From the NCBI GenBank assembly GCA_963726575.1, contig CAVSCR010000003.1, forward strand, positions 1-64,000: a stretch of 64,000 nt of DNA, given 5' to 3'. The DNA comes from CAVSCR01 sp963726575. Its GTDB lineage: Bacteria > Actinomycetota > Actinomycetes > JAHEKZ01. Below the pieces are notes generated by a model. The model was not told the origin of the DNA. It saw only the letters and a list, made by a program, of their open reading frames with translations, and did not search any database. Below, in pieces: positions 1 to 11,762 of the stretch. The position numbers and the translations under genes were made by a program. Positions within the stretch are counted from its first letter, which is position 1. Each line of letters starts with the position of its first letter.

Positions 1-5
1 CCTGA

Positions 6-954
<949 letters not shown>

Positions 955-958
<4 letters not shown>

Positions 959-2094
959 GCGCGCTCGACGCACCCGCGGCGACACCGCAGTCCGCGCCCG
1001 CACCCGACGACCACCGCGGCTCGCCGATCCCCACCTGGTCGATGGTCACGACCCGGTTCATGGACCTGCGCCGCCGCCGCGGGCTGATGATCGCGCTGGT
1101 CCTCGTCACCGTGGGGATCCCCGTCGTCTTCCTCACGATCCGGATCGTGCTGCACGCCGTCTCTCCCCACACGTACGGACCGGCCGGCGGCTACGACATG
1201 TACGTCGGGATGACCGTCGGTGTCCTCTATCTCTTCGGCTTCATCGTCGCCGCCGCCATCGGGGCCACCGCCGGCTCGGCCGACCTCACCGAGGGCGTGT
1301 TCCGTCACCTCGTCATCACCGGCCGCTCCCGGCTCGCGCTCTACCTGGCCCGCATCCCGGCCGGCCTGGCGATCGTGCTCCCCATGGTCGCGATCGGTTT
1401 CGCGATCGTGTGCATCGTCAGCGTGGCCGCCGCGCCCAACACCTTCACCTTCAACGGCGTCGCCGTGCCGGCCGGCCTGTCACGCACCGAGCTCGTCGCG
1501 TGGGCCCAGGACAACCCGACCACGGTGATCTGCCAGTTGGGTCGCGATACGCCAACGAGCCCGCCGGTGGGTTGCATCAACCCCCCGGGCGTCGCGCCGA
1601 AGCTGGTGATGCGCGGAAATCCCGGCACCCCTGTCCCGGTGACGCCGGACCAGGCGCGCGCCGCCGCCGGTCAGATCGCCCAGGCTGCCTACCCCGACTA
1701 CGCGTCGCAGTTCCGCAGCCCACCGCTCAACCTGATGCTCAAGACCGGGCTGTGGCTGGAGCTCGAGGCGACCATCGGCCTGGTCGTCGGGCTCGGCCTC
1801 GGCTCGCTGCTCGGGCAGCGCACGGTGGCGGTCATCCTCATGATCGCCCTCGAGCTGATCATCACCCCGATCGCGCGCCGGGCGCAGATCCCGCACTTCA
1901 TCAACGTTCAACGCGGGATCGTCGGCGTCGCCATGGCCCATCTGGAACCCGGGCACCTACCCTCGGCAGGCGGCGGCGGTGGACCGGACTACCTGGTGAC
2001 CGAGACGACCACCGTCGCCGTGATCGTCGTCGTGGCGTGGTTGGTCATCTGGACCGTCATCGGCGCCTGGCGCATGGTCACCCGCGACGCGTGA
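955..2094 (+). CDS. ABC transporter permease
   Basis: Membrane subunit of the exporter, about 379 residues. The GTG start at 955 overlaps the ATPase stop, so the two are translationally coupled. Several hydrophobic spans are visible: one near residues 40-65, a pair near 90-150, and three more in the C-terminal half. A long extracytoplasmic loop of about 100 residues lies between, containing a Cys pair (VICQL and VGCIN) that could form a disulfide. The layout matches ABC-2-type permeases that lack conserved catalytic residues. Substrate is unknown. Confidence 0.75.
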
Positions 2095-2095
2095 G

Positions 2096-3268
2096 TCAGT
2101 GGCCGACTCCGCCGCTCACGGCGTCGACAAGCGCCATCTGCTGGGCCCACAGGTGGTCGAACTCGCTGTCTTGCAGCCAGCCGGGGAACGTCGAGAACGT
2201 CGCCACCACCGTGTTCGACGGGTGGTGCATCGTCAGCACCTGGCCGCCGGCGCCGCTGGCGGAGTAGATCCCGGCCGTGGGGTCGCTGATCCACCACTGG
2301 TCGTGGTAGCACGCGTCGGGCTGGCTCGCGTCGACGCCGTGGGTGTCGCGGTACGCCTTGATGAGCTCCGGGTTGCGCTCGCGCAGCCGCGCCAGCCAGG
2401 CGGCCGGCACCACCTGCTCCCCCATGGCCTGGCCGCCCTCGAGCAGCATCAGCCCGAGCCGTCCCCAGTCGCGCAGCGTCACGCTCATCGTGCCGTTGGT
2501 GCCCTGGAAGCCGAGCATGTCCACGACGACGTCGGCGTCGTACTCGGCTCCGATGCGCGACCAGATCTCGCGGCTGAACAGGTCGGAGAACCTGCCACCG
2601 CCGACGCGCTCGCAGATCCAGCCGAGCACCGCCGTCTGCAACGAGCAGTAGCGGAACGGTCCGGTCCCGTGCGGCAGGTCGTTCTCGACGCTCATGATCC
2701 ACGCCTGCGTGCCGACGGGCAGGTCGGCGCGGTCGTGCGTGACCCAGCCCGCGATGTACATGTCGTCCCACTCGTCGCGGTAGTAGTCGTACTTCGTGCC
2801 GGCGCGCATGTCGAGCAGGTCCTGCACCCGGCAGCCCTCCCACGCCGTGCCCGACGAGTTCGGGCAGGTGGTCGGTGACCAGGTCGTCGGTGGTCAGCAG
2901 TCCCTTGCCGACCAGCACGCCGCACAACAACGACGGTGTGCGACTTCGCGGCCGACATCACGAGGTGGGCGTCGTACGGCTTCGCACCGTCGACGTACCA
3001 CTCGAAGACGATGGTGCCGTCGTGGATCACGAGCATCGCGTCGGTCGTGTTGTCGATGAACCCTTGCGCCATCGTCCGCTCGACGCCGTCGAAGGTGTAG
3101 CGCAGGTCGAGCAGCGACGCGTCGTGCGTCGTCGGCAGCTCGCGGACCGGACCGGTCCCGCGCCGGATGGTCGCGGTCCGCGTCATCTCGCGGACGTGCC
3201 AGAAGCTCCAGCGGTTGTACGGGCGCTTCCAACCAGTTGGCCGTCGTGCACCCGCCGCGCTCGAGCAT
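2096..3268 (-). CDS. serine hydrolase of the beta-lactamase/6-aminohexanoate-dimer hydrolase fold (two frameshifts)
   Basis: The N-terminal part (RYTFDGVERTMAQGF to MSAAKSHT), the middle (GVLVGKGLLTTDDLVTDHLPEL) and the C-terminal part (VQDLLDMRAGTKYDYYRDEW to the stop) lie in three frames. The SxxK nucleophile motif is SAAK, and RYCSLQTAVLGW resembles the second active-site element of NylB/EstB-type enzymes. Removing one G from the GGG at about 2864-2866 restores the second junction exactly; a one-base change near 2925 restores the first. Likely a carboxylesterase or amide hydrolase. The true start is uncertain. The breaks look like sequence errors, but real decay cannot be excluded. Confidence 0.7.
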
Positions 3269-3408
3269 GCGGGGGACGCTACCAATCGGCGCGTCGCCTT
3301 TTGATCGAACGCGTCAGATCAGGTCCGCGAGCATGGCGCCAGCTCGCCTCGCGCCGACCGGGGAGGCCGTGGAGCGCAGCGTCAACTACGTCCTGTCGAT
3401 GCCTGCTA

Positions 3409-3739
3409 CTTGCCCGGCAGGATCGTGTCGCCGGACGTCCACCCGGTTGTCGGAGGGGCCGCCGGCGCGGCCGGTCCAGCCGGAGGCCAGGTTGCGGCCG
3501 CGGGCACACCGAGCGGCGTGGCACGAGGCTTCTTGCCCGCCCTGATCTCGGTCACCACCAGCGCGATCACGCCGATCGGTAGCAAGAAGAAGCAAAACAA
3601 CGCCCAGAACAATGGGCTGGTCTTCATCTGGCTTCTCACCGAAGCGGCGTTCGTAGTTCACTGCCCACTGGTAGCCGCCGAAAGCGACGGCCAGACCGAT
3701 ACCGAGTCGGACAAGGACAAAGAGGCTGTTGGAATCCAT
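3409..3739 (-). CDS. small two-span membrane protein (possible frameshift)
   Basis: Starts with MDSNSLFVLVRLGIGLAVAF, a hydrophobic span, in one frame. A second span (PLFWALFCFFLLPIGVIALVV) followed by a Pro/Ala-rich tail sits in another frame, and the join is near 3635. With one base changed, the product is about 110 residues with two transmembrane segments. I recognise no family. Alternatively only the downstream piece (start about 3639) is translated. Confidence 0.4.
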
Positions 3740-4001
3740 GGGTAACCCCCGTTTCTTCAGGCGATATCGGTGATGCCACCGATCGCCTTGAGGTTCCGAC
3801 GCCCGGGCCAGAGTCAGCGCCTGCGGCTACCCGCGGACGTCGCCCGCGACCCGAGGCGGCCTGAACACCCCGTCGACCAACTCAGGTCCCGACCTGAGCC
3901 GAATTCCCGGTTCGATGTCGAGAATCGCGGGCTGGCTCCGCTCATAGGGTGACGGCCACGACCGACGCGGCCAGGACCACCGGGACCCAAGGAGATCAGC
4001 C
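3740..4001. other. intergenic region
   Basis: No supported gene. A hairpin-forming stretch near 3761-3787 (arms around GCGAT..CGGTG and CACCGATCGC) could end the leftward or rightward transcript. A purine-rich AAGGAG at 3990-3995 is the ribosome binding site of the next gene. Confidence 0.4.
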
Positions 4002-4412
4002 ATGCCGAAGTACCTGCTGCTCAAGCACTACCGCGGCTTCCCCGAGCCCTACCGCCCCGTGCCCCCGATGGACCAGTGGGACCCCGCCGACGTCGAGGCG
4101 CACATGGCGTTCCTCCACCACGTCAGCGACCTGCTGAAGGAGAAGGGCGAGTACGTCGACGCCCAGGCGCTCACCCCCGCCCAGACCTGGGTGCGCTTCG
4201 ACGGCGAAGGCAAGGCGCCGGTCACCACCGACGGCCCGCACCCGGAGACGTCCGACCTGGTCGCCGGCTGGTACATGATCGACGTCGACTCCCACGAGCG
4301 GGCGATCGAGCTGGCCGCCTACGTCTCCTCCGAGCCCGGCCCGGGCGGAAAGCCGCTGTATGAGTGGATCGACGTGCGCGAGGTCATGTCCGACGGACCG
4401 TCGAACGACTGA
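4002..4412 (+). CDS. YCII/DGPF-domain protein
   Basis: A 136-residue single-domain protein of the YCII-related (DGPF) family. The motif TTDGPHPETSDLVAGWYMID corresponds to the family's DGPFAETKE..GGY core. The start is supported by AAGGAG eight bases upstream. It sits eight bases before an ECF sigma factor gene; this pairing is a known hallmark of the ECF42-type sigma factors, whose DGPF partners have no proven enzymatic role. Probably a cytoplasmic partner or accessory protein of that regulator. Confidence 0.85.
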   Translation: MPKYLLLKHYRGFPEPYRPVPPMDQWDPADVEAHMAFLHHVSDLLKEKGEYVDAQALTPAQTWVRFDGEGKAPVTTDGPHPETSDLVAGWYMIDVDSHERAIELAAYVSSEPGPGGKPLYEWIDVREVMSDGPSND

Positions 4413-4420
4413 CGCATCGC

Positions 4421-5624
4421 GTGACCGACCAGCCGACGCACCAGTGGGACGAGGGTGAGTTCCGCACTCTCGTCCCACTGGTGCTCGCCCGCCTGGTCCG
4501 CCGCGGCGAGGACTTCGACCGCGCCGAGGACGCCGTTCAGGAGGCGGTGCTCGAAGCGTTACGCGTCTGGCCCGAGCACCCGCCGCGCGACCCGGCCGGC
4601 TGGCTGACCACGGTCGCGACGCGTCGGCTGGTCGACGCCCGACGCAGCGACGCCGCACGCTCCCGCCGCGAGGACGCCACGCGCACCGATCCGCTGCCCG
4701 GCGTCGCCGAAGAGGGCGACGACACTCTGTTCTTGTTGTTCTGCTGCTGCCACCCCGACCTCTCCCCCGCGTCCCAGGTGGCGCTGACCCTGCGCGCGGT
4801 CGGTGGCCTCACCACCAAGGAGATCGCCGACGCCTTCTTCGTGCCCGAGGCGACCATGGCCCAGCGGATCAGCCGGGCCAAGCGCACGCTCAGCGGCCAG
4901 CGCCTGGACCAGCCCGGCGACCTCGCCGTGGTGCTGCGCGTGCTCTACCTCATCTACACCGCCGGCCACACCGACCGCGTCGACCTCGCCGCCGAGGCGA
5001 TCCGCCTGGCCCGCCAGCTCACCCTCGCCACCGACGAGCCCGAGGCACGCGGGCTGCTCGCGCTGATGCTGCTCAACCACGCCCGCCTGCCCGCGCGGTT
5101 CGACGACGCACGGCCGCATCGTCACCCTCGACCGGCAGGACCGCAGCCTCTGGGACACCCGCGAGATCGCCGAGGGCGTACGCGTGCTGCAGTCCGCGTT
5201 GGCGCTGCAGCGTCCTGGTCGCTACCAGATCGAAGCCGCCATCGCCGCACTGCACGACGACGCCGCCACAGCCGACGAGACCGACTGGCCGCAGATCCTC
5301 GCCTGGTACGACGACCTGATCGCCCTCAGCGACGACCCCGTGCAGCAGGACCCCGCTGCGGTGCTCAGTCGCGCCGTCGCCGTCGGCCACGTCAGTCAGC
5401 CCGGACGCCGGGCTCGCAGAGACCGAGCGCTCTCCGCGACGTGCTCGGCGACCGCCACCGCTGGCACGCCGTCGCGCGGCTACCTCTACGAGTTGGGCGG
5501 CGACCTCCCGGCCGCCTCCACCGCCTACGCCGAAGCGGCCAGCCGCTCGACGAGCGTCGCCGAAAGGAATCACCTGGTTCGCCAGGCCGCCCGCACGCGG
5601 AATGCCCACTCAAGTCCGCCCTGA
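4421..5624 (+). CDS. ECF42-like RNA polymerase sigma factor (several frameshifts)
   Basis: Starts at GTG 4421. Sigma region 2 (AEDAVQEAVLEALRVWP) and region 4 (LTTKEIADAFFVPEATMAQR) are intact, followed by the long C-terminal extension typical of this ECF group (DUF6596/TPR-like). The frame is lost near 5105, where removal of one base restores FDAHGRIVTLDRQDR, and again between 5396 and 5480, where three frames alternate while coding for LAETER, RDVLGDRHRWH and GYLYELGGDLPAA. The C-terminal part ends at 5624. It should redirect RNA polymerase and is partnered with the DGPF gene upstream. Multiple small indels suggest sequence error or decay. Confidence 0.75.
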
Positions 5625-5732
5625 TCCATGTCGCGCCAGCCGGCGCCCGCCTTCACCACAGCGCCGCCGACCCGACAAGGGCTGAAGTTCTCCCCCGGCA
5701 TCGCCGATCCATGAAGGCGACGGGAGATGCCA

Positions 5733-6463
5733 ATGACGGATGTACTGCCTGGAACCGAACGAGCTGGCGGCAGCGCCGAGGAACAATCCAAGCGCGCGCT
5801 CGGTCAATGGCGACGTGCAGCCCGCCCCTACACGTGGCCGCTGATTGGGCTCGGCGGGATCCTCTGTATGGCTGGTTTTCGCATCCCCAACCACTACTGG
5901 GCGTGGCTGACCACGATTGTCGGCGCCGGGCTCGCCGCAACTGGAATCGCGCTTCGTGAAGACCCACCGATAGCGATCGAGGCTCTGCGACAAGGAGCAC
6001 AAGGTGAGCGAGACACGGACAAGGTTCTAGCCCCGCTGGCGAGTCAAGGTTGGATCGTCCGGCATGACCTTCGGGGCCGTGGGGGAACATCGATCACGTC
6101 CTCGCCAGTCGTGCGGGAGTGTTCCTCCTGGAGACGAAGGCGTGGTGGGGACAGCGCCTTGACGTCGGTCCGGACGGTCCCACCCACACGAACCGCTATG
6201 GCACGTGGCACGCGAAGCCTGACATGCAGATCATTCGAACCATGAAGACACGCGCAGCGGGAACGAGTCGCGCGCTCGGTAAGCAGACGAACATCCACCC
6301 ATTCGTCGTACCCGTCGTGGTCGTGTGGGCTCAGTTCCCGCAAGAGCTCATTGAATTCGAAGGCGTCTGGATCATTCATGGCGACAAGCTCGGACAATGG
6401 CTCGCTTCGCAACCCAACAGGATGGGAGAGTCAACGCTGAGGCGCCTCTCAAGAGTCCTCTGA
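5733..6463 (+). CDS. NERD-domain membrane protein (frameshifted)
   Basis: Two adjacent hydrophobic spans (PLIGLGGILCMAGF and YWAWLTTIVGAGLAATGIAL) precede a nuclease-related (NERD) domain starting at GAQGERDTDKVLAPL. The conserved core continues in another frame as NIDHVLASRAGVFLLETKAW, where the E-T-K motif belongs to the restriction-like fold. The break is at a run of five G near 6083; a sixth G would restore the frame. Start ATG 5733 or 5727. It converges on the HNH nuclease gene 11 bases away. NERD proteins are nuclease-related and occur in defence contexts; the function here is inferred. Base composition looks less GC-rich than the surroundings. Confidence 0.65.
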
Positions 6464-6474
6464 AGGTCGAAGGA

Positions 6475-7407
6475 TCAGCCCGCCGCCTGGAAGCGCTCGA
6501 ACCGCTGTGCCAGTCGGTCGGGGTCCGGTTGATCAACCCGTCGACTCGGAACCACGCGCAACGGCTGACGGTGGAACTCCTGCAACCCGTGTCGAAGCAT
6601 GGGACCGTCGATCTCTTGAAGCAGCTCAGCATTGATGTGCACGACGCGCTCGGGCGAGACCCCGAGGAGATCTCCGTCGTAGGCCGCGTGGTGGATCTTG
6701 CACAGCGACAAGCCGTTGGGCACAACGGGGTCTCCCCCTTCAGCGCCGTCTTCGATGATGTGCGCCGCATCCAGGAGCTCCCCGTGCCGCAGGGAGCACA
6801 CAGCACACTTCGTCTGGTACGCGAGCATCACGCCCGCCCGAAACGCGGGCTGATGCAGCCGCTGCAAGCTCATGCGCCCGACATAGCGGCGTTCGGTGAG
6901 CGTGCGAGCCAGAGCCGCCTCGCTGGCTGAGCTCCCGGCAAGACGCGGCACCATCAGGCGCTGGTCCTCACCCAATGCCAGCGAGTACTGCTTGGCCACC
7001 TTGTCTTCTGCGACCAGGTAGACCGGTAAGTAGGGAACGAAGACTCCGGCGGCAATCCCCTTTAACCAGATGAGTGGGACCCCTAGCTCATACGCGCGCT
7101 GCAGCTTCCGGTTGTCTCCCTGCCCGAGTTCACCCTCACGGATTGCATACCGGAGGAGACCGTCTTCCCCGGGAGTGTCGTCGTACGATGAGTTGACAGT
7201 CGTCAGGATCGTCAGCGTCGCGGCGAGCTGTCGTGGGTTGCGAATTCCCCGCCCGGTGTCGAGCAGCTTGATGAGGTCACCCTCGAAGACGAACTGCTGC
7301 AGTTGGTCACGGGTGACGACACCGCCGTTGTCATCAGCCAGCGCGCGTACGTAGGCCATCGCTGCTTGCCGAGCCAGCTGGTCGTGCAGGAGGTCAGGCG
7401 TCGCCAC
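6475..7407 (-). CDS. HNH endonuclease, restriction-like
   Basis: About 310 residues from a GTG at 7407 preceded by GGGAGG. The C-terminal HNH motif is clear: CAVCSLRHGELLDAAHII, then NGLSLCKIHHAAYD, with the paired Cys and His residues of a ββα-metal nuclease. The N-terminal part (RQLAATLTILTTVNSSYDD and GEDGLLRYAIREG) resembles the reader region of actinobacterial HNH restriction enzymes that cut modified DNA; that link is from memory of the family and not proven. Convergent with the NERD gene, so possibly part of a small defence locus. Confidence 0.75.
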   Translation of the reverse strand: MATPDLLHDQLARQAAMAYVRALADDNGGVVTRDQLQQFVFEGDLIKLLDTGRGIRNPRQLAATLTILTTVNSSYDDTPGEDGLLRYAIREGELGQGDNRKLQRAYELGVPLIWLKGIAAGVFVPYLPVYLVAEDKVAKQYSLALGEDQRLMVPRLAGSSASEAALARTLTERRYVGRMSLQRLHQPAFRAGVMLAYQTKCAVCSLRHGELLDAAHIIEDGAEGGDPVVPNGLSLCKIHHAAYDGDLLGVSPERVVHINAELLQEIDGPMLRHGLQEFHRQPLRVVPSRRVDQPDPDRLAQRFERFQAAG

Positions 7408-7831
7408 CGCTGAAGCCTCCCACGAGAGCAGGACACGACCGACCTGGACCACTGGTCGGTCGACGTCGACCACCCTGGCAGGGGTCGCAGGACCGGGCCA
7501 TTCTGCTATCCGCGAGCGCGAAGTCGACGAATTCGCCTTTGCGGACCCTCGGCTCAGCCGCAAGCAGCTGGCCGTTCCCGACTTGCAACCGGATCCTGCG
7601 CAACCACGAGGCTGGCTGCGACCCTCACGCTGCTCGCAGCGCAGACCGGTTACACCGCAAAGTCAACAGCCACTCCACAGCCGTTCAAAGAAGTTGAGGC
7701 TGATCGGGTCGAAGCTCGCGTCTCCGAGCACATCTGAGTGAGCCACAAGCTGGTGGAACGTGCACGCATTCGGCGCGGACATCGTGCAAGAACCCAATCA
7801 ACCGACAGCCCATGGGGTTCAACCCGACTGG
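7408..7831. other. intergenic region
   Basis: No supported gene. A 70-codon leftward open frame at 7394-7603 has a protein-like start (LQVGNGQLLAAEPRVRKGEF) but no recognisable domain, and it overlaps the HNH start. I do not call it. I see no clear terminator after nrdJ. Confidence 0.3.
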
Positions 7832-10748
7832 CTAGCTGCAGCCGCTGGTGCTGCCGCAGCCTTCGCAGACGAAGCAGGAGCCGGCGGGGCGCATCTTGAC
7901 CCCGCAGGTCATGCAGATCGGTGCGTCGGCTGCGGTGCCGGTGATCGCCTCGAGGAGCTCCGTCGACGAGTGCACTGCTGCCGGTGCCGGCTCGGCGACG
8001 TGGTGGGCTGAGGTCTCCTCCGCCGCGATCGCTGCCTCGGCGGGGGCGCTCTGGGCGAGCGTCTCCAGGTCGGCGTCGATCACGTCGTCGTTGTCCTCGT
8101 ACGAGCCGGTCTCGACGTAGCGGGTGCGCTCGGCGGCGGTGTAGATGCCGAGGCCGGCGCGCTCGTCGTAGGACAGGTAGTCCAGCGCGAGGCGGCGGAA
8201 GATGTAGTCCATGATCGACTGCGCCATGCGGACGTCGGGGTCGTCGGTGAGGCCGGCCGGGTCGAAGCGCATGTTCACGAACTTCTTCACGTACGTCTCG
8301 AGCGGGACGCCGTACTGCAGGCCGATCGACACCGCGATCGAGAACGCGTCCATCATTCCGGCGAGCGTCGAGCCCTGCTTGGACATCTTCAGGAAGATCT
8401 CGCCCAGGCCGTCGTCGGGGTAGCGCGAGGCGGTCATGTAGCCCTCGGCGCCGCCCACGGCGAACGACGTGGTGGTGGCGGGACGGTTCTTCGGCAGCCG
8501 CTTGCGGGTCGGCCGGTGCTCGGCGGCGGCCTCGATGGCGGCGGCCGTGGCGGTGGCGATGTCGCTCGGGGCGTCCTTGGCCTTGGCGTCGGACAGCGGC
8601 TGGCCCACCTTGCAGTTGTCGCGGTAGATCGCCAGCGCCTTCAGGCCGAGCTTCCAGCCCTCGTAGTAGATCTCCTCGATCTCCTCGACGGTGGCCGTCT
8701 CGGGCATGTTGACCGTCTTGCTGATCGCACCGGAGATGAACGGCTGGACGGCCGCCATCATGCGCACGTGGCCCATCGGGGCGATCGAGCGCGGACCCAT
8801 GGCGCAGTCGAAGATGCTGGAGTGCTCCGGCTTCAGGCCGGGGGCGTCGATGACGTTGCCGTGCTGGGCGATGTGCTCGACGATCGCCTCGATCGTCTCC
8901 TCGGCGTAGCCGAGCTTGCGCAGCGCGCGCGGGACGGTGTTGTTGACGATCTGCAGCGAGGCGCCGCCGACCATCTTCTTGAACTTCACCAGCGCCAGGT
9001 CGGGCTCGATGCCGGTGGTGTCGCAGTCCATCATCAAGCCGATGGTGCCGGTGGGCGCGAGGACGCTGGCCTGGGCGTTGCGGTAGCCGTTGGCCTCGCC
9101 GAGCTGGACGGTCTCGTTCCACACCTTGGTGGCCACGATCTGGATGTCCTGGTCGAGGCTGGAGTGGGTGCGGATCGAGTCGTTGGCGGCGGCGTGCTTG
9201 CGCATCACCCGCTTGTGCGGCTCGGCGTTGCGGGCGTAGCCCTCGTACGGGCCGACCACGGCGGCGAGCTCGGCGGAGCGCTTGTAGGCGGTGCCGGTCA
9301 TGAGCGAGGTGATGGACGCGGCCAGGGCGCGGCCGGCGTCGGAGTCGTAGGCCAGGCCCGACGCCATGAGCAGCGCGCCGAGGTTGGCGTAGCCGATGCC
9401 GAGCTGGCGGAACTTGCGGGTGGTGTCGCCGATCGCCTCGGTCGGGAAGTCGGCGAAGCAGATCGAGATGTCCATGGCGGTGATGACCAGCTCGACGCTC
9501 TTGGTGAACGTGGTCGGTGTCGAACGAGCCGTCCTCGCGCAGGAACTTCATCAGGTTGAGGCTGGCGAGGTTGCACGAGGAGTTGTCGAGGTGCATGTAC
9601 TCGCTGCACGGGTTGGACGCGGTGATCCGGCCCGACTCGGGGCAGGTGTGCCAGTCGTTGATCGTGCCGTCGTACTGGATGCCCGGGTCGGCGCAGCCCC
9701 AGGCGGCCTCGGCGATCTGGCGGAACAGGCCCTTGGCGTCGACGGTGTCGATCACCTCGCCGGTGTGGCGGGCGGTGAGTCCGAACTGGGAGCCGTTGTC
9801 GACGGCCTGCATGAACGTGTCGTTGACGCGCACGGAGTTGTTGGCGTTCTGGTACTGGACGCTGACGATGTCGTGGCCGCCGAGGTCCATGTCGAAGCCG
9901 GCGTCGCGCAGGGCGCGGATCTTGTCCTCCTCGCGCGCCTTGGTGGAGACGAACTCCTCGATGTCGGGGTGGTCGACGTCGAGCACGACCATCTTGGCGG
10001 CACGCCTGGTGGCGCCGCCGGACTTGATGGTGCCCGCGGACGCGTCGGCGCCGCGCATGAAGGAGACCGGGCCGCTGGCGGTGCCGCCGGAGGAGAGCAG
10101 CTCCTTGGACGAGCGGATGCGGGAGAGGTTCAGGCCGGCGCCGGAGCCGCCCTTGAAGATCAGGCCCTCTTCGCGGTACCAGTTGAGGATCGAGTCCATG
10201 GTGTCGTCGACGGCGAGGATGAAGCAGGCGCTGACCTGCTGCGGCGAGGCGGTGCCGACGTTGAACCACACGGGGCTGTTGAAGCTGAACACCTGGTGCA
10301 GCAGCATCCAGGTCATCTCGGCGTCGAACGTGTCGGCGTCGGCGTCGGTGGCGAAGTAGCCGTTCTGCTTGCCGGCGGCGGTGTAGGTCTTGACCACCCG
10401 GTCGATCAGCTGGCGCAGGCTCCACTCGCGCACGTCGGAGCCGACCGCGCCGCGGAAGTACTTGGTGGTGACGATCGTGGAGGCGTTGACCGACCAGGTG
10501 TCGGGGAACTCCACGCCGCGCTGCTCGAACACCGTCTCGCCGGTCTTCCAGTTGGTCTGGACGACGTCGCGGCGCTCCCAGGTGACCTCGTCGTAGGGGT
10601 CGACGCCGGGCGTGGTGAACACGCGCTCGACGTGCAACCCGCGGCGGATCACCTGCGGGGCGTCGTTGGCGGTGTCGTTGGAGCCGTTGGCTGGCGTGGT
10701 GGCACCCTCGCCCGCACCTGAGTGCGAGCCGCTGATCATGTCGGTCAT
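7832..10748 (-). CDS. nrdJ: vitamin B12-dependent (class II) ribonucleotide reductase, frameshifted
   Basis: Adenosylcobalamin-dependent enzyme that makes deoxyribonucleotides from ribonucleotides. About 970 residues when joined. Start ATG 10748 has AGGAGG upstream. Core family stretches include FSFNSPVWFNVG, IFKGGSGAGLNLSRIRS, NPCSEYMHLDNSSCNLASLN and LAPTGTIGLMMDCDTTGIEPD. The C-terminal Cys cluster (CMTCGVKM, CFVCEGCGSTSGCS) is typical of the long actinobacterial form. The frame breaks at about 9508; deleting one C restores TDTFTKSVELVITAMDIS. Because the enzyme is normally essential, a sequence error is likely. It follows nrdR by 71 bases, so probably one operon. Confidence 0.93.
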
Positions 10749-10819
10749 TGCTTTGCAGTCCTCCTGGTCGGTACAACGCATTTGCTGGTGGCGGGAGTCC
10801 CGCCGATGGGTGCCGTCCC

Positions 10820-11317
10820 TTACGGTGCGGGTCTCCCGGATGTCTGGGGTTGGGGCTCTTGGCCCGTTGGGTCGTGCTCGGCGCGCAGCAGCGTGATCTC
10901 GGCCTCGAAGTCGGCCAGCGACTCGAAGCTGCGGTAGACCGAGGCGAACCGCAGGTAGGCCACCTCGTCGAGCTCGCGCAGCGGGCCGAGGATGGCCAGG
11001 CCGACCTCGTGGGAGTCGACCGCGGCCGAGCCGGTGGCGCGGACCGTCTCTTCCACGCGCTGGGCCAGCAGGGCGAGGTCGTCGTCGGTGACCGGGCGGC
11101 CCTGGCAGGCCTTGCTCACGCCGTCGAGCACCTTGGCCCGGCTGAACGGCTCGGTGACCCCGTTGCGCTTGACGATGGTGAGGGTGGCCACCTCTTGGGT
11201 GGTGAACCGGCGGCCGCACTCCGCGCACTCGCGGCGGCGGCGGATGGCCGTGCCGTCCTCGGTGACGCGGGAGTCGACCACGCGGGTGTCGGTGGTCCGG
11301 CAGAACGGACAGTGCAT
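10820..11317 (-). CDS. nrdR: transcriptional repressor NrdR
   Basis: A 165-residue repressor of ribonucleotide reductase genes. Zinc-ribbon cysteines C3, C6, C31 and C34 (MHCPFC and ECAEC) precede the ATP-cone (KRNGVTEPFSRAKVLDGV). The start at 11317 is set by GGGGAGG upstream and by the conserved MHCPFC beginning. Lies directly before nrdJ on the same strand, the usual arrangement. It binds ATP or dATP and shuts off nrd transcription when dATP is plentiful. Confidence 0.95.
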   Translation of the reverse strand: MHCPFCRTTDTRVVDSRVTEDGTAIRRRRECAECGRRFTTQEVATLTIVKRNGVTEPFSRAKVLDGVSKACQGRPVTDDDLALLAQRVEETVRATGSAAVDSHEVGLAILGPLRELDEVAYLRFASVYRSFESLADFEAEITLLRAEHDPTGQEPQPQTSGRPAP

Positions 11318-11461
11318 GCCGGGCCTCCCCGGGTGTCTGCTTGTCGGCTGTGTTGGCGTTGTGCTGGCGTGGGGCGTGGTTTGGGCTGGTTTGGGACCGT
11401 TTGCCGGGTGCTCCTGGGGATGGCCCTGGGGACTTCCTGGGGAGAACCTGTGGCTAGCGGA

Positions 11462-11506
11462 CCACAATCTGTGGACGAGTTACACGGGTGTGACTACTAG
11501 ATGTGG
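11462..11506 (-). promoter_or_regulatory. candidate paired NrdR boxes
   Basis: Two related sites lie upstream of nrdR: CCACAATCTGTGG at 11462-11474, nearly palindromic, and ACTACTAGATGTGG at 11493-11506. Their centres are about 31-32 bases apart, the spacing reported for NrdR box pairs. The match to the published consensus is partial, so this is an inference from position and spacing. Confidence 0.45.
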
Positions 11507-11662
11507 GGGTAACCGTACGCAGGGGGTCTGACAATTCGCAAGAGGCGCGCACGGCAATTTCACAGGTCGTCCGACGCGCCGATCCGGCCGGCTGTTGTCG
11601 CAGGTCAGCGGGTTGGTCACCCGGGCCGGGGCGCGCGGCGTCGGCGTGTCGCAGCTGGAATT

Positions 11663-11735
11663 CGCCGGTTGGCTCTGGCCGTGAGTCTTGGAGGGGTTGA
11701 GGCCTGGCCAGACTCACGGCCAGAGCCAATCGGCG
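11663..11735. repeat. 26-base inverted repeat
   Basis: Left arm 11663-11688 and right arm 11710-11735 are complementary over 26 bases with one mismatch that would be a G-U pair in RNA (11668/11730); the inner 20 bases match perfectly. The spacer is 21 bases. There is no T tract on either side, so it is an imperfect candidate for a factor-independent terminator. It lies 28 bases beyond the stop of the leftward gene ending at 11763 and upstream of the nrdR promoter. Confidence 0.75.
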
Positions 11736-11762
11736 GATCGAGGCGGGTCAGGTTCCCGCGCG

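Noticed and set aside
8516..10721. Long rightward open frames antisense to nrdJ
   Set aside because: They are complement shadows of a GC-rich gene, with biased Val/Gly/Asp-rich composition and no domains.
10749..10819. A cobalamin riboswitch upstream of nrdJ
   Set aside because: The 71-base gap after nrdR is too short and shows no B12-box.
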